A stretch of 44,588 nucleotides of DNA from positions 1 through 44,588 of the forward strand of contig WYBT01000057.1 of assembly GCA_011525785.1 (NCBI GenBank). The letters are read 5' to 3'. The first letter of the stretch is position 1. Each line of letters opens with the position of its first letter. The DNA is from Planctomycetaceae bacterium. GTDB lineage: Bacteria; Planctomycetota; UBA1135; GCA-002686595. Of the stretch, positions 16,801-23,814 are shown in pieces. The notes below the pieces were generated by a model, which had not been told where the DNA came from, searched no databases, and worked only from the letters and a program-made list of their open reading frames with translations. Made by a program: the position numbers and the translations under genes.

Positions 16801-16904
16801 CAGGTCGAGTGCTCGTGGATCTGGAGCTGGTACAGGCGCAGCACCAGCGCGACGGCGCCGAGCGCGACCAGCGCGATCAGCGGTGCGATGCGACGAGCGG
16901 CCAC
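13797..16904 (-). CDS. mrdA: Penicillin-binding protein 2-like transpeptidase with very long N-terminal region
   Basis: About 1035 aa, against about 630 for Escherichia coli PBP2. GTG start at 16904, inside the end of mreD (28-nt overlap), leads into one membrane anchor (IAPLIALVALGAVALVLRLYQLQI). The dimerisation region begins normally (RPYTRGAILDRAGRVLRSDRTS), but about 600 residues of charged, Ala/Glu/Arg-rich helical sequence follow before the transpeptidase domain. That domain is complete: SxxK in PPGSSFKPF (about 750), SxN in KRSCNSYF (about 808) and KTG in AAKTGSAD (about 958). It cross-links peptidoglycan in the elongasome with RodA. The extra 400 residues or so form an enlarged pedestal of unknown purpose; it reads as one continuous frame, so a fusion error is unlikely. 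Confidence 0.88.
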   Translation of the reverse strand: MAARRIAPLIALVALGAVALVLRLYQLQIHEHSTWSAEAAGLVRSGAIRPYTRGAILDRAGRVLRSDRTSFRLEFVYREFRRRHPLGIVAHARAALRGVAGSLEEAWGQLEPWAEALLALSPEQLDAFARGAPLEAPALRVPACDTPELEARPSRRADARFYLTALLELSREERRELTRLARERPELSWLELGAAARKVTPERVRTELFERLRVARTDLEALALLLASERAANETSAAAEAPAADSATERLVWELDQHRERVDDSSASALFREAAGFGVHRIEPQILLEHVDLSWVCARLGWDLARAAQWLEREREDYRRLLASGLPERLAAQVELDARRPDAPLLLVERWLAPFASVDDLADALAAREPLQVVVRDELSAFVEFDERDFEASAPRVAFEEALGALAPDAAFDWSVVARLELGPNAHSEELAAAAREWSEAFDGRFEREFVRARSAGVLARWEQELQSAVLAVLSASAPGAPGEVSAPRRWPVRAERLEKVDELARFVLKDQGNRPRAVLTRPSYALTHLLTRHRDRFAGFVVADTHERTARLGRDGEPIARALIGAVGAPTYQEELAARELRDEFRSLARKGVRAQEDAQELAWLAHTLTRPDELRGRGGIEGYFDRELSGRNGYRETRGLQDLIDGSFELDVPPVDGLDLTLTLDLDLQEAAAECLAAPEGPPDPPSADYAWLARPTGAIVLMRVDGSVLAAASHPTRPRGEDGRASVADEPWERTLRKPGFQPPGSSFKPFVAAWALDQLAGTDPRRLLECAMLPDGRGAGYVDVRCNVRHGHGAVDLRDALKRSCNSYFAMLGERFETDDWRALAAEFGFGEPSGVRALGRRPGLSEDSVPRLFERELVGREPRLAGNGLAVVELTPMQLARATAGLATGWLPQARLVERIGANVLEPSARELSLSPAALDFVREAMEACANEAGGSAHEALSEAELGWRLAAKTGSADISTERVETADGQSRVRKHTWLIGYFPAHEPRYVVVVFCHDTLQTASHSSIWLARQFLRTKAVREFVASEAQR

Positions 16905-17449
16905 GAGCGGGCGCCCTCCAAGACCGGGACGCCCGGCAAGCGGCGCAGGAGCGGCGCGGCGACGAACACGACCAGCGCGGTCGAGAGTGCGCCGGGCGCG
17001 GTGTGCGACAGCACCTCCCACAGCGACGGCAACGCCACGCTGTCGAGCGCGGCGCGCGAGAGCTGCTCGCGCACGCGCAGTCCCGCGACTTGCGCCAGCC
17101 ACACTTCACTGGTCCACACGACCAGCGCGCTCGCCAGCGCGAGCGGCGTCGGTCGAGCGAGTTCGAACGCGCCGCGCACGACCCGCAGGAACGCCACCGC
17201 GCCGAGCGTGCTCGCCAGCGTCGCGAGCGGCGGGTCGATGCTCGTGGCGACGCGCGCCTGCGCGAACACCAGCGCGAGCAAGCCCAGGTCACGCGTGCGC
17301 AGTCGCGCCGCGCACGACACCAGCAGCGCGAGCCCCAGATCCGGGGCGAACCGCCCGAGCGCGCCGGCGGCGAGTTCCTGCGAAAGCGCGCACCCCCACA
17401 CGCTCCACAGCGCGAGCGCAGCCCAGGCGAGCACCGTCGCGAAGCTCAC
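16877..17449 (-). CDS. mreD: MreD-like rod-shape membrane protein
   Basis: A 190-aa hydrophobic protein with GTG start at 17449, overlapping the mreC stop as GTGA. Five to six membrane helices are predicted, beginning with SFATVLAWAALALWSVWG and followed by a PDLGLALLVSCAAR segment typical of MreD. The sequence itself is poorly conserved, as is usual for MreD, so the call rests on position between mreC and the PBP2 gene, size and topology. It is an inner-membrane subunit linking MreC to MreB and the wall synthases. Its C-terminus overlaps the PBP2 start, which suggests coupled translation. Confidence 0.75.
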   Translation of the reverse strand: MSFATVLAWAALALWSVWGCALSQELAAGALGRFAPDLGLALLVSCAARLRTRDLGLLALVFAQARVATSIDPPLATLASTLGAVAFLRVVRGAFELARPTPLALASALVVWTSEVWLAQVAGLRVREQLSRAALDSVALPSLWEVLSHTAPGALSTALVVFVAAPLLRRLPGVPVLEGARSWPLVASHR

Positions 17450-18804
17450 GGCGTCACCCCGCGCAGGCGCACGAAGCCGCGGCTGAGCGAGCGCAGCTCG
17501 ACCAGCGGATCGATGCGCAGGAGCTGGCGGCCGGACTCGCGCGGCAACTCGGTGCGACCCAGCCACAACCCGCTGGGAACGCCCGGCGCGCCCGAGCCCG
17601 TGAAAACCTGCGCCGCGAGGGGCCCCGCTCCCGGCGCGCTGACTCCGCTCGAGTTCCATTCGAACCCGAGTGCGCCCGCCGGAGCGCTCGCGCGGCCTCG
17701 TGCGACCAGGTTGCCCAGCGCTATCGGAGTGCGCGAGTCGTCGGGCAGAGCCACCGCCGGCAAGGCCCAGCCTCGGTCGCCAAGACTGGCCACCGCACAG
17801 TGCGTCGCTCCCAGTTCGCTGACGCGCCCGATCAGCCGCGAGCCGACCACGAACGCGGCGCCGAGCTCGACGCCGTGGAGCGCGCCGACCGACAGCACGA
17901 AGCCCTCGCGCTCGCCCACGCTGCGTGCGAGCACGCGCGCCGGCGCCCAGTGCGGATCGGAGAGCGGTTCGTACGGCGCCAGTCCGTGCGGGCGCTCGAT
18001 CGACTCGGGCGCGACGATCGACACGCGGAACGGGCCGCCGCGCAGATCGAGCGCGGGCGCGAGCACGTGCTCGCCGCGCGGCGAGGCCTCGACCCAACCG
18101 AGCCGAAAGCCCGCGCTCTGCGCTGCGAAGGGCGCGAGCGTGGAGAGGCTCTCGTCGACGCGCGCGAGCACGGCCGGCAACTCACGCCGGCTCGGCGTGG
18201 AGAGCGCGAGCCGCAACTCGGCCCCGCGCCGCGAGTGCGCCGCCAATCCGCCGGCCACCGCGCGCAGCGGCTCGCCTTGATCGTCGAGCGCTTCGAGTCG
18301 AGCGCCCACGGCGAACTCGCGCGAGGTCACCAGTTCGACCAGCGCGTAGCCGCGCTGCGGCGCGTCGAGTTGCGCCACGCGCCCGACGAAGTCGTCGCCG
18401 TGCGCCACCGGCATCCCGCGCTCGAGCCCGCTCGAATCCAGACCGTCGAGGCGCACGACCAGCGTGTCGAAGTGCTGGCCGGCGCGCTCGACGACCTCGG
18501 CGTGCACGAAGCGCCGCGCTGCGCGCAACTCATCCGACTGCGGGGCGCTGGCGGCGCGCTGGAGTTCCTGCAGTTCGACGCGAGCGGCGTGCTCACGCGC
18601 ATCGCGCTCGATCAACGCGCTCTCGGCGGCGCGCGCCGCGCGCAAGCGGAGCCAGCGCACCGGCGCGCACATTTCGGCCAGCAGCCGCGCAGGCGCGAAC
18701 AGCACCGCTTGGAGGCGCTCCGTGCGGCGGTCGGGACGCAGCGCGGCCACGGCGCTCGCGACGAGCGCCAGCGCGAACAGCGTTCTCGACGTGGAGCGGC
18801 GCAC
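17446..18804 (-). CDS. mreC: MreC-like rod-shape protein
   Basis: A 452-aa protein, longer than the usual 280-370 aa. It has a short basic N-terminus, one membrane anchor (TLFALALVASAVAAL), a helical coiled region (about 50-95, QELQRAAS) and then two beta-rich lobes. The second lobe repeats the motif of the first, with GLERGMPVAHGDDFVGRVAQL early and GVELGAAFVVGSRLIGRVSEL late; both are the V-G-x-V strand pattern of the MreC beta barrels. It is a periplasmic scaffold that activates PBP2/RodA. It lies 69 nt downstream of mreB and overlaps mreD by 4 nt. The extra length lies between the two lobes. Confidence 0.8.
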   Translation of the reverse strand: MRRSTSRTLFALALVASAVAALRPDRRTERLQAVLFAPARLLAEMCAPVRWLRLRAARAAESALIERDAREHAARVELQELQRAASAPQSDELRAARRFVHAEVVERAGQHFDTLVVRLDGLDSSGLERGMPVAHGDDFVGRVAQLDAPQRGYALVELVTSREFAVGARLEALDDQGEPLRAVAGGLAAHSRRGAELRLALSTPSRRELPAVLARVDESLSTLAPFAAQSAGFRLGWVEASPRGEHVLAPALDLRGGPFRVSIVAPESIERPHGLAPYEPLSDPHWAPARVLARSVGEREGFVLSVGALHGVELGAAFVVGSRLIGRVSELGATHCAVASLGDRGWALPAVALPDDSRTPIALGNLVARGRASAPAGALGFEWNSSGVSAPGAGPLAAQVFTGSGAPGVPSGLWLGRTELPRESGRQLLRIDPLVELRSLSRGFVRLRGVTP

Positions 18805-18873
18805 GGCGCAAACGGGACGGCGCGAACGGTGGAGGGAGCGGGCGCGCGACGCGCCGCCGGGCCAGGGGAAAGG

Positions 18874-19938
18874 CTACTCGTCTTCGTCCGAGGACAAGAC
18901 CCGCGCGAACACGTCCAAGCGTTCGAGGAACGCGCCCGTGCCCCGCGCGACTGCGGTCAACGGGTCGGGCGCAACTCGCGCGGGAATGCCGAGCGCGTCG
19001 CTGATCGCGTCCTGGATGCCCAGCAGCAACGCGCCGCCGCCGACCAGCGTCACGCCGCTCTCGCAGATGTCGGCCGACAGTTCCGGCGGCGCCTCTTCGA
19101 GCACGGCGCGCGTGGCGTCGCAGATCTGCCGCACGGGCTCGGCCAGGGCTTCGCGGATCTCGATCGAGGTGATCGTCGCGCGCCGCGGCAAGCCGCTGAT
19201 CGTGTCGCGTCCGCGCACCTCCATCGAGAGCTCCTGCTGCATGGGCCAGGCAGAGCCGATGGTGAGCTTGATGCGCTCGGCCGACTGCTCGCCGATGGCG
19301 AGGTTGTGGTGGCGGCGCAAGTGGTTGACGATCGCCTCGTCGAGCTCATCGCCGGCGATGCGCAGCGAGTGCGAGACCACCTCGCCGCCCAGCGCGAGCA
19401 CGGCGATCTCGGTCGTGCCGCCGCCGATGTCGACGATCAGCGAGCCCTGGGGCTCGGTCACGGGCAACTCGACGCCGATGCCGGCGGCCATCGGCTCGTT
19501 GATCAGGTAGACGCGGCGCGCGCCAGCGCGCTCGGCGGAGTGGATCACGGCGCGACGCTCGACCGCAGTGATGCCCGTGGGCACCGAGATCACGACCTGC
19601 GGCTTCACCCAGGTCTTCCCCTCGTGCACCTTGGTGATGAAGTAGCGCAACATGCGCTCGGTGACTTCGAAGTCGGCGATCACGCCATCGCGCAGAGGAC
19701 GAATCGCTTCGACGTCGCCCGGCGTCTTGCCGAGCATCGCCTTGGCCGCGTTGCCGACCGCCATGCCGTCGAAGAGCACCTCGTTCGTGCCCTTCTTGAC
19801 CGCCACGACGCTGGGCTCGTTGAGGATGATCCCGCGGCCGCGCACGCACACCAGGGTGTTGGCAGTGCCCAGGTCGATGCCCATGTCGACCGAGAACCGA
19901 CCCAGCGCCCACTCCAGCGGCTTGAACACGCTCGCCAT
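18874..19938 (-). CDS. mreB: MreB, actin-like rod-shape determining protein
   Basis: A 354-aa protein of normal MreB length. The frame is open further upstream, but the start at 19938 (MASVFKPLEW) matches where MreB proteins begin, with an N-terminal amphipathic segment before SVDMGIDLGTANTLV (phosphate-1 loop). Other actin-fold motifs are ISVPTGITAVERRAV, LIVDIGGGTTEIAV (phosphate 2), AGDELDEAIV and VTLVGGGALLLG (adenosine loop). The C-terminus is acidic (SSDEDE). It polymerises on the inner face of the cytoplasmic membrane and guides the elongasome encoded downstream. The upstream 365 nt carry no gene and must hold its promoter. Confidence 0.97.
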   Translation of the reverse strand: MASVFKPLEWALGRFSVDMGIDLGTANTLVCVRGRGIILNEPSVVAVKKGTNEVLFDGMAVGNAAKAMLGKTPGDVEAIRPLRDGVIADFEVTERMLRYFITKVHEGKTWVKPQVVISVPTGITAVERRAVIHSAERAGARRVYLINEPMAAGIGVELPVTEPQGSLIVDIGGGTTEIAVLALGGEVVSHSLRIAGDELDEAIVNHLRRHHNLAIGEQSAERIKLTIGSAWPMQQELSMEVRGRDTISGLPRRATITSIEIREALAEPVRQICDATRAVLEEAPPELSADICESGVTLVGGGALLLGIQDAISDALGIPARVAPDPLTAVARGTGAFLERLDVFARVLSSDEDE

Positions 19939-20303
19939 TTGCAACTTCTCGAACCAGGCCCGTTCGATGGACTTCCTCGGGGAGAACAACGCAGCGCGCC
20001 GAGACGGCCCCAGGAACGAACCCGGGCGCGAGCCGCCGACGCGCTCGTCGCGGGGCGCGCGCCTGCGCCGGGCAGCGCTCGGTCGGAGGCCGAGTGCCGC
20101 TGGCGCGCGCGCGACGCCGGAGGCCACGCCTCCGTGCGCCAGCCGCCGCAGCGAGGCGGGATTCTATGCACTCGCCGGTGTCGACGCTCGCGTGCAGGTG
20201 CTTTCTTTGCATTCCCCGCAACGCAGCTTGGTCGAGCACTCGCGTTGGCGCGGCTCGATCGCACTCGCAGCGGCGCGCGCCAAAAGCAACCGCAAGAACA
20301 AAT
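19939..20303 (-). promoter_or_regulatory. Gene-free leader of the mre operon with candidate -10 box
   Basis: No gene is supported in this stretch; the open frames here lack convincing starts. On the minus strand TAGAAT (20166-20161) is a fair -10 box, but no good -35 lies 16-18 nt upstream of it. If used, it would give an mreB leader of over 200 nt. A T-rich stretch next to 20303 belongs to the terminator of the preceding unit. Confidence 0.25.
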
Positions 20304-20340
20304 CGACGGCCGCCGACGCATCAAGCGCGGGCGGCCGTCG
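20304..20340 (-). terminator. Rho-independent terminator ending the 20.5-21.8 kb unit
   Basis: A perfect 11-bp GC stem, CGACGGCCGCC (20304-20314) with GGCGGCCGTCG (20330-20340), encloses a 15-nt loop. On the minus strand it is followed by ATTTGTTCTTG, a fair U-tract, while the plus-strand side has no T-run. It therefore acts leftward, about 150 nt past the stop of the small membrane protein gene. The sequence from 20341 to 20492 between that gene and the terminator holds no supported gene. Confidence 0.65.
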
Positions 20341-20492
20341 TGAGGCTCAGTTCAGCAGCTGGTCGAGCGCAGTCGCAGTGCGGATCCGACTGCTGAGTTG
20401 GCGCTGGCGAGGATTGTCGACGGTCCGTTGCGATCGTTCGTCGCGCCGTCTCTGGAGGTCTCGATTCGTCGTGGAGGATCGAATCCTGACGA

Positions 20493-20705
20493 TCAACCCT
20501 TGAAGAACAGTCCGGCGCCGAGGGCGCCGAGTTCGTGGTCGACCATCACGATCGCGACGATCAGGACCACGGCCGTGACGATGGCCGTAGCCGCGTCGAC
20601 GCCGTTGTCGCCGCCTTCTTCCACCACCTCGACAGCCGTGGTGCGGCCGCCGCGGGCGGGGGCCTTCTTCTCGGTCTTCGCCGAGCGTGCAGTGCTCTTG
20701 GCCAT
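20493..20705 (-). CDS. Small one-TM membrane protein, unknown
   Basis: A 70-aa protein. The first 25 residues are basic and polar (MAKSTARSAKTEKKAPARGG), an acidic stretch (VEVVEEGGDNGVD) follows, and then one membrane helix (ATAIVTAVVLIVAIVMV) and a short tail ending LFFKG. Third codon positions are mostly G/C, like its neighbours, which supports real coding. It lies 68 nt downstream of the coiled-coil gene and upstream of a terminator, so the two genes form one unit. I do not recognise the family. It would be an inner-membrane protein with a lysine-rich cytoplasmic N-terminus. Confidence 0.65.
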   Translation of the reverse strand: MAKSTARSAKTEKKAPARGGRTTAVEVVEEGGDNGVDAATAIVTAVVLIVAIVMVDHELGALGAGLFFKG

Positions 20706-20773
20706 GGTTGATTCTCGCGCTGGATCTTGTGCCGGGTCTTGGGTCGCGAAAGCGTCTTGGGGCGACTGGAGGA

Positions 20774-21622
20774 CTACAGGCGCGTCGACGCGCTGTCACC
20801 GGCCGCGATCTTGGCGCCATCCTTCTGGATGTCGATCACCGCAGCGCACATGTCCTGGTAGACGGTCTGGACCTTGACGCGGCCCTTGTACTGGTTGCCG
20901 CTGTAGATCTCGAAGGTGTAGCCCGGCTGGACGTCCTGGGCCTTGCCGACGTTGAGCGCGACCAGACCCGGCTGCAGGTCGTAGTTCACGTTCATCACGC
21001 GGGCGTCGATGGCCTTCTGCGCGACTTCGACCGCGCCGTAGACCGCGATCATCTCCTTGAGGCGCGTGTCGAGCGACGCGACCTGGTCGCGGGTGCTCTT
21101 GAGCTGCTTCTCGAGCGCCGCGATTTCCATCTCAGCCTGGGTCTTGGCTTCTTCGGCGGCGCGCTGGCGCTCGCCGGCGTCCTGGGCTTCGTCGCGCGCG
21201 GTGTCGCGCTCGCGCTCGGCTTCGCGCGCCTGGGCGACGGCGGCGTCCTTGGCCTGCTCGATCGACTGGAGCTGCTGCTTCAGGGTCTCGATGGCGGCGT
21301 TGATCTTCGCCACGTCGCCGCGCAGTTGTTCGTTGGCGCGCTTCTCGGACTCGAGCTCCGTCTTGGTGCTCTTCAGGCTGGCGTCGAGGTTGTCGCGCTC
21401 GTTGCGCAGCGCGTCCTTGGCCTGTTCCTGCTGGCGGGCATCGGTGCGCGCGCTGGAGGCGTCGTTCTCCGCCTTGGTGCGGGCGGCCGTCGCCTCCGCG
21501 ATCGCCGCGGCGTTGGCCTTCTTCATCTCTTCCGTCTTGCCGAGCGAGTTCGCCGCCCAACCGAGGAAGGCGGCCGCGAGCGCGAGGTTCACGAACAGGA
21601 AGATCTTGCCGATAGTGCTCAT
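20774..21622 (-). CDS. Membrane-anchored coiled-coil protein
   Basis: A 282-aa protein. The N-terminus is a single membrane helix (IGKIFLFVNLALAAAFLGWAA), residues about 30-190 form a long Ala/Glu/Lys/Arg coiled coil, and the last 80 residues form a compact domain (NVGKAQDVQPGYTFEIYSGNQYKGRVKVQTVYQDMCAAVI). In that domain the repeated hydrophobic strands suggest a small beta barrel. The start at 21622 directly precedes the helix. The overall form recalls MreC-like or envelope-spanning scaffold proteins, and similar 'IGKIFxxxN' anchored coiled-coil proteins occur in planctomycetes as far as I remember. Function unknown. It has its own strong promoter upstream. Confidence 0.75.
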   Translation of the reverse strand: MSTIGKIFLFVNLALAAAFLGWAANSLGKTEEMKKANAAAIAEATAARTKAENDASSARTDARQQEQAKDALRNERDNLDASLKSTKTELESEKRANEQLRGDVAKINAAIETLKQQLQSIEQAKDAAVAQAREAERERDTARDEAQDAGERQRAAEEAKTQAEMEIAALEKQLKSTRDQVASLDTRLKEMIAVYGAVEVAQKAIDARVMNVNYDLQPGLVALNVGKAQDVQPGYTFEIYSGNQYKGRVKVQTVYQDMCAAVIDIQKDGAKIAAGDSASTRL

Positions 21623-21801
21623 GGGGTTCCGGTTGAGGCGGGGGCTGCGTTGCGGCGGCCCGGTGGGCGGGCGCTCGTGGGGTGGGGACCGGTTTGAGAG
21701 GTCACCCAGGGATTGGGACCGTTTGGGGGGAGCCGTCGAGCGGGCGGTCGCCTCAGCGCAAGCGGAGACGGCGGGCCGCCGTGGGAGACGTAAGGGGCGG
21801 G

Positions 21802-21831
21802 AGTATAGGTAGGGTCGTTTCCAAGGGTCAA
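21802..21831 (-). promoter_or_regulatory. Sigma70-type promoter of the coiled-coil gene
   Basis: On the minus strand, TTGACC (21831-21826), an 18-nt spacer and TATACT (21807-21802) match the sigma70 consensus at 5 of 6 bases in each box, the best promoter in the window. Transcription would start near 21795, giving a leader of about 170 nt before the ATG at 21622. The rest of the 343-nt gap up to lnt (21623-21965) is GC-rich, with no gene that I can support. Confidence 0.7.
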
Positions 21832-21965
21832 GAATTCGCCGCGCGCGACTTGGAGTCGAGCCAGCGCGACCCGCAGCCGTGAGCCGCACGGAAACGGCCA
21901 CGGGGCCAGTGCTACCCCGCCGCCGCGGGTGGTTACGGCCGCGCCGAAGCTCGAAGCTGCGCGCT

Positions 21966-23735
21966 TCAGTCCTTGGCCGACTCCTTCGCGCGCGGAGTGC
22001 GCGTCCCGAGCAGCGCCAAGGCGCCGAGCGCCAGCCACAGCCCAGTCCAGGCGCGCTCGAAGCGCACGAACGGAGTCAGCGCGCGCGGCTGGGCATCGGC
22101 GCTGGCCTCGAACGGCGAGTGCGCCGCGCCGGCCGGCGTCGGCACCGTGGCGCGCAGCGTGCCCGCGACCATCTTGCCCTCGCCGTCGACCTCCAGGCGC
22201 GCCACCTCCGCGCCGTCGGGCGCGATCACGGCCGAGATGCCCGACTGCGTCGCGCGCACCACGGCCCGGCCCGTGGCGATCGCCGCCAGCTGCGAGAAGG
22301 CCATCATCTGGTCGGCCTCCTGGGAGCGCTCGAACCAGGCCTCGTTGCTGAACACGGCGTGGAAGTCCACGTCGGCGCGCCGCACGGGTCCGGTGAACAC
22401 GTCGTCGAAGGCGTTGTCGAAGCACACGCTCACGCCCATCCGCCAGGTGCGTCCGTCGCGCGACTCGAACGACAGCACGGGGTCGTCGCCGGCCGCGGGC
22501 GCGAGGTCGGGCACGTAGCGCGCGATGGCGAAGATCTGCTCGCGCACCCACGAGAGGCGCTCGAGTCCGAGCATGGTCTCCGCGCCCGGCACGAGGTGCA
22601 GCTTGCTGGCCGGCCCGCGCGGCGTCTGACCGGGTCCGGGCCAGAGCAGCACCGAGTTCTTGACGCGCAGTTCGCCGTCGATGGCCGTGATGTACTCGAC
22701 ACCGGAGGCGAAGGCCGTCCCCGGCGGAGCTGCGCCGCGGCCGCGCGCGCGCCCCGCTCCGAACAGCTGCTCGTCGATCCAGAAGCGCTGCCAGGCGGCG
22801 ACCTGCTCGCTCAGGTCGGCGGGCCAGTCCGTTCCGCGCCAGGGCGGAAAGCGCGCGCCGGCCGCCATGGCCGGGGCGACCTCGGGCCCGACCGCGTAGT
22901 CGCGGTACATCGTCTCGCCCCAGGCCACCAGATCGGGCGTCGGTTCGCCGGCCGCAGCGGCCTCGGCGAAGGAGCGCGCGGTCAGTTCCAACTGGCGCCG
23001 GTGCACCTCGTCAGCGGCGTCGGGATCGCGTTTGCGCGCCTGCTCGAAGCCCGGCTGCACGAGCATCACGCGCGGACCGTCCACCGTGACCGGCGGCGGA
23101 ATCGCGCGCGCCGAGAGCCAGGCGACGAGCAGCGGTCCCGCGCCACACAGCGCCGCCAGCGCGAGGTTGGGCTTGCGCGGCGCTCCGGCCGGCGGCTGAA
23201 GGTGCGCCCAGAGGTCGGCGAGCAGTCCCGCCAGGGCCGCCAAGACCCAGCCCAGACCGCCGAAACCGAACAGGCGCGCCGCACCGCGGATCGGCTCCGT
23301 CGCGTGCAGGTACGTGCCCAGCCGCATCCACTGGATGCCGAAGGGCGGCTCCAGCGAAGCGCGCAGCGTCTCGAACAACAACCAGGCGAGCGGCGCGGCC
23401 AGCGCGAGCGGGAAGCGCGAGGCCAGACGGCGCAGGGCCCAGCCCTGCGCGGCGAAGTACAGGCCGAAACCCACGCCGATGAACACCAGCGAGCCCTCGT
23501 AGACGTAGGCCGCCCACGACATCACGCCGCAGCCGCCCAACCCGCCGGCGAGGAACTCGACACGCGCCGCGCCGCGCGCGGTGGTCGAGGCATAGCGCGC
23601 CCACAGCGCGACGCCGGCCAGGGCCAACGGCCAGAGCGCATCGCGCGCGAGCACGCCCGGGCTGGCGAAGTACAGCAGAGCGAAGGCCAGCGCGAGCGCG
23701 GCGGAGCGCAGCAGGGTCGAAGTAGCGGAAGGCAC
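21966..23735 (-). CDS. lnt: Apolipoprotein N-acyltransferase
   Basis: A 589-aa protein with GTG start at 23735, chosen because it opens the first membrane helix. The N-terminal 210 residues hold about six membrane helices, with the WLLFETLRASLEPPFGIQW region typical of Lnt. From residue 221 there is a nitrilase-like domain with the full catalytic triad: Glu274 in AWGETMYRDY, Lys378 in ASKLHLVPGAE and Cys438 in GVSVCFDNAFDD. A final membrane helix ends the protein. It adds the third acyl chain to lipoproteins in the inner membrane, which implies a diderm envelope with lipoprotein sorting. It lies 79 nt downstream of moeA. It is longer than the 510-aa E. coli enzyme, mainly through Ala/Arg-rich inserts in the nitrilase domain. 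Confidence 0.93.
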   Translation of the reverse strand: MPSATSTLLRSAALALAFALLYFASPGVLARDALWPLALAGVALWARYASTTARGAARVEFLAGGLGGCGVMSWAAYVYEGSLVFIGVGFGLYFAAQGWALRRLASRFPLALAAPLAWLLFETLRASLEPPFGIQWMRLGTYLHATEPIRGAARLFGFGGLGWVLAALAGLLADLWAHLQPPAGAPRKPNLALAALCGAGPLLVAWLSARAIPPPVTVDGPRVMLVQPGFEQARKRDPDAADEVHRRQLELTARSFAEAAAAGEPTPDLVAWGETMYRDYAVGPEVAPAMAAGARFPPWRGTDWPADLSEQVAAWQRFWIDEQLFGAGRARGRGAAPPGTAFASGVEYITAIDGELRVKNSVLLWPGPGQTPRGPASKLHLVPGAETMLGLERLSWVREQIFAIARYVPDLAPAAGDDPVLSFESRDGRTWRMGVSVCFDNAFDDVFTGPVRRADVDFHAVFSNEAWFERSQEADQMMAFSQLAAIATGRAVVRATQSGISAVIAPDGAEVARLEVDGEGKMVAGTLRATVPTPAGAAHSPFEASADAQPRALTPFVRFERAWTGLWLALGALALLGTRTPRAKESAKD

Positions 23736-23814
23736 GCGCCGCAGATCTCGCCCGGACGCGCCGCGCGCCGCAAGAGAAAAGCGCGCGCTGCGTCGGGCGC
23801 GAGCGCGCGCCGTG

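Noticed and set aside
20347..20496. A possible 49-codon gene starting TTG and ending just before the terminator
   Set aside because: The overlap with the upstream stop (TTGA) and the stop beside the hairpin are tempting, but codon use is less G/C-biased at third positions than in the neighbours and no family pattern is seen.
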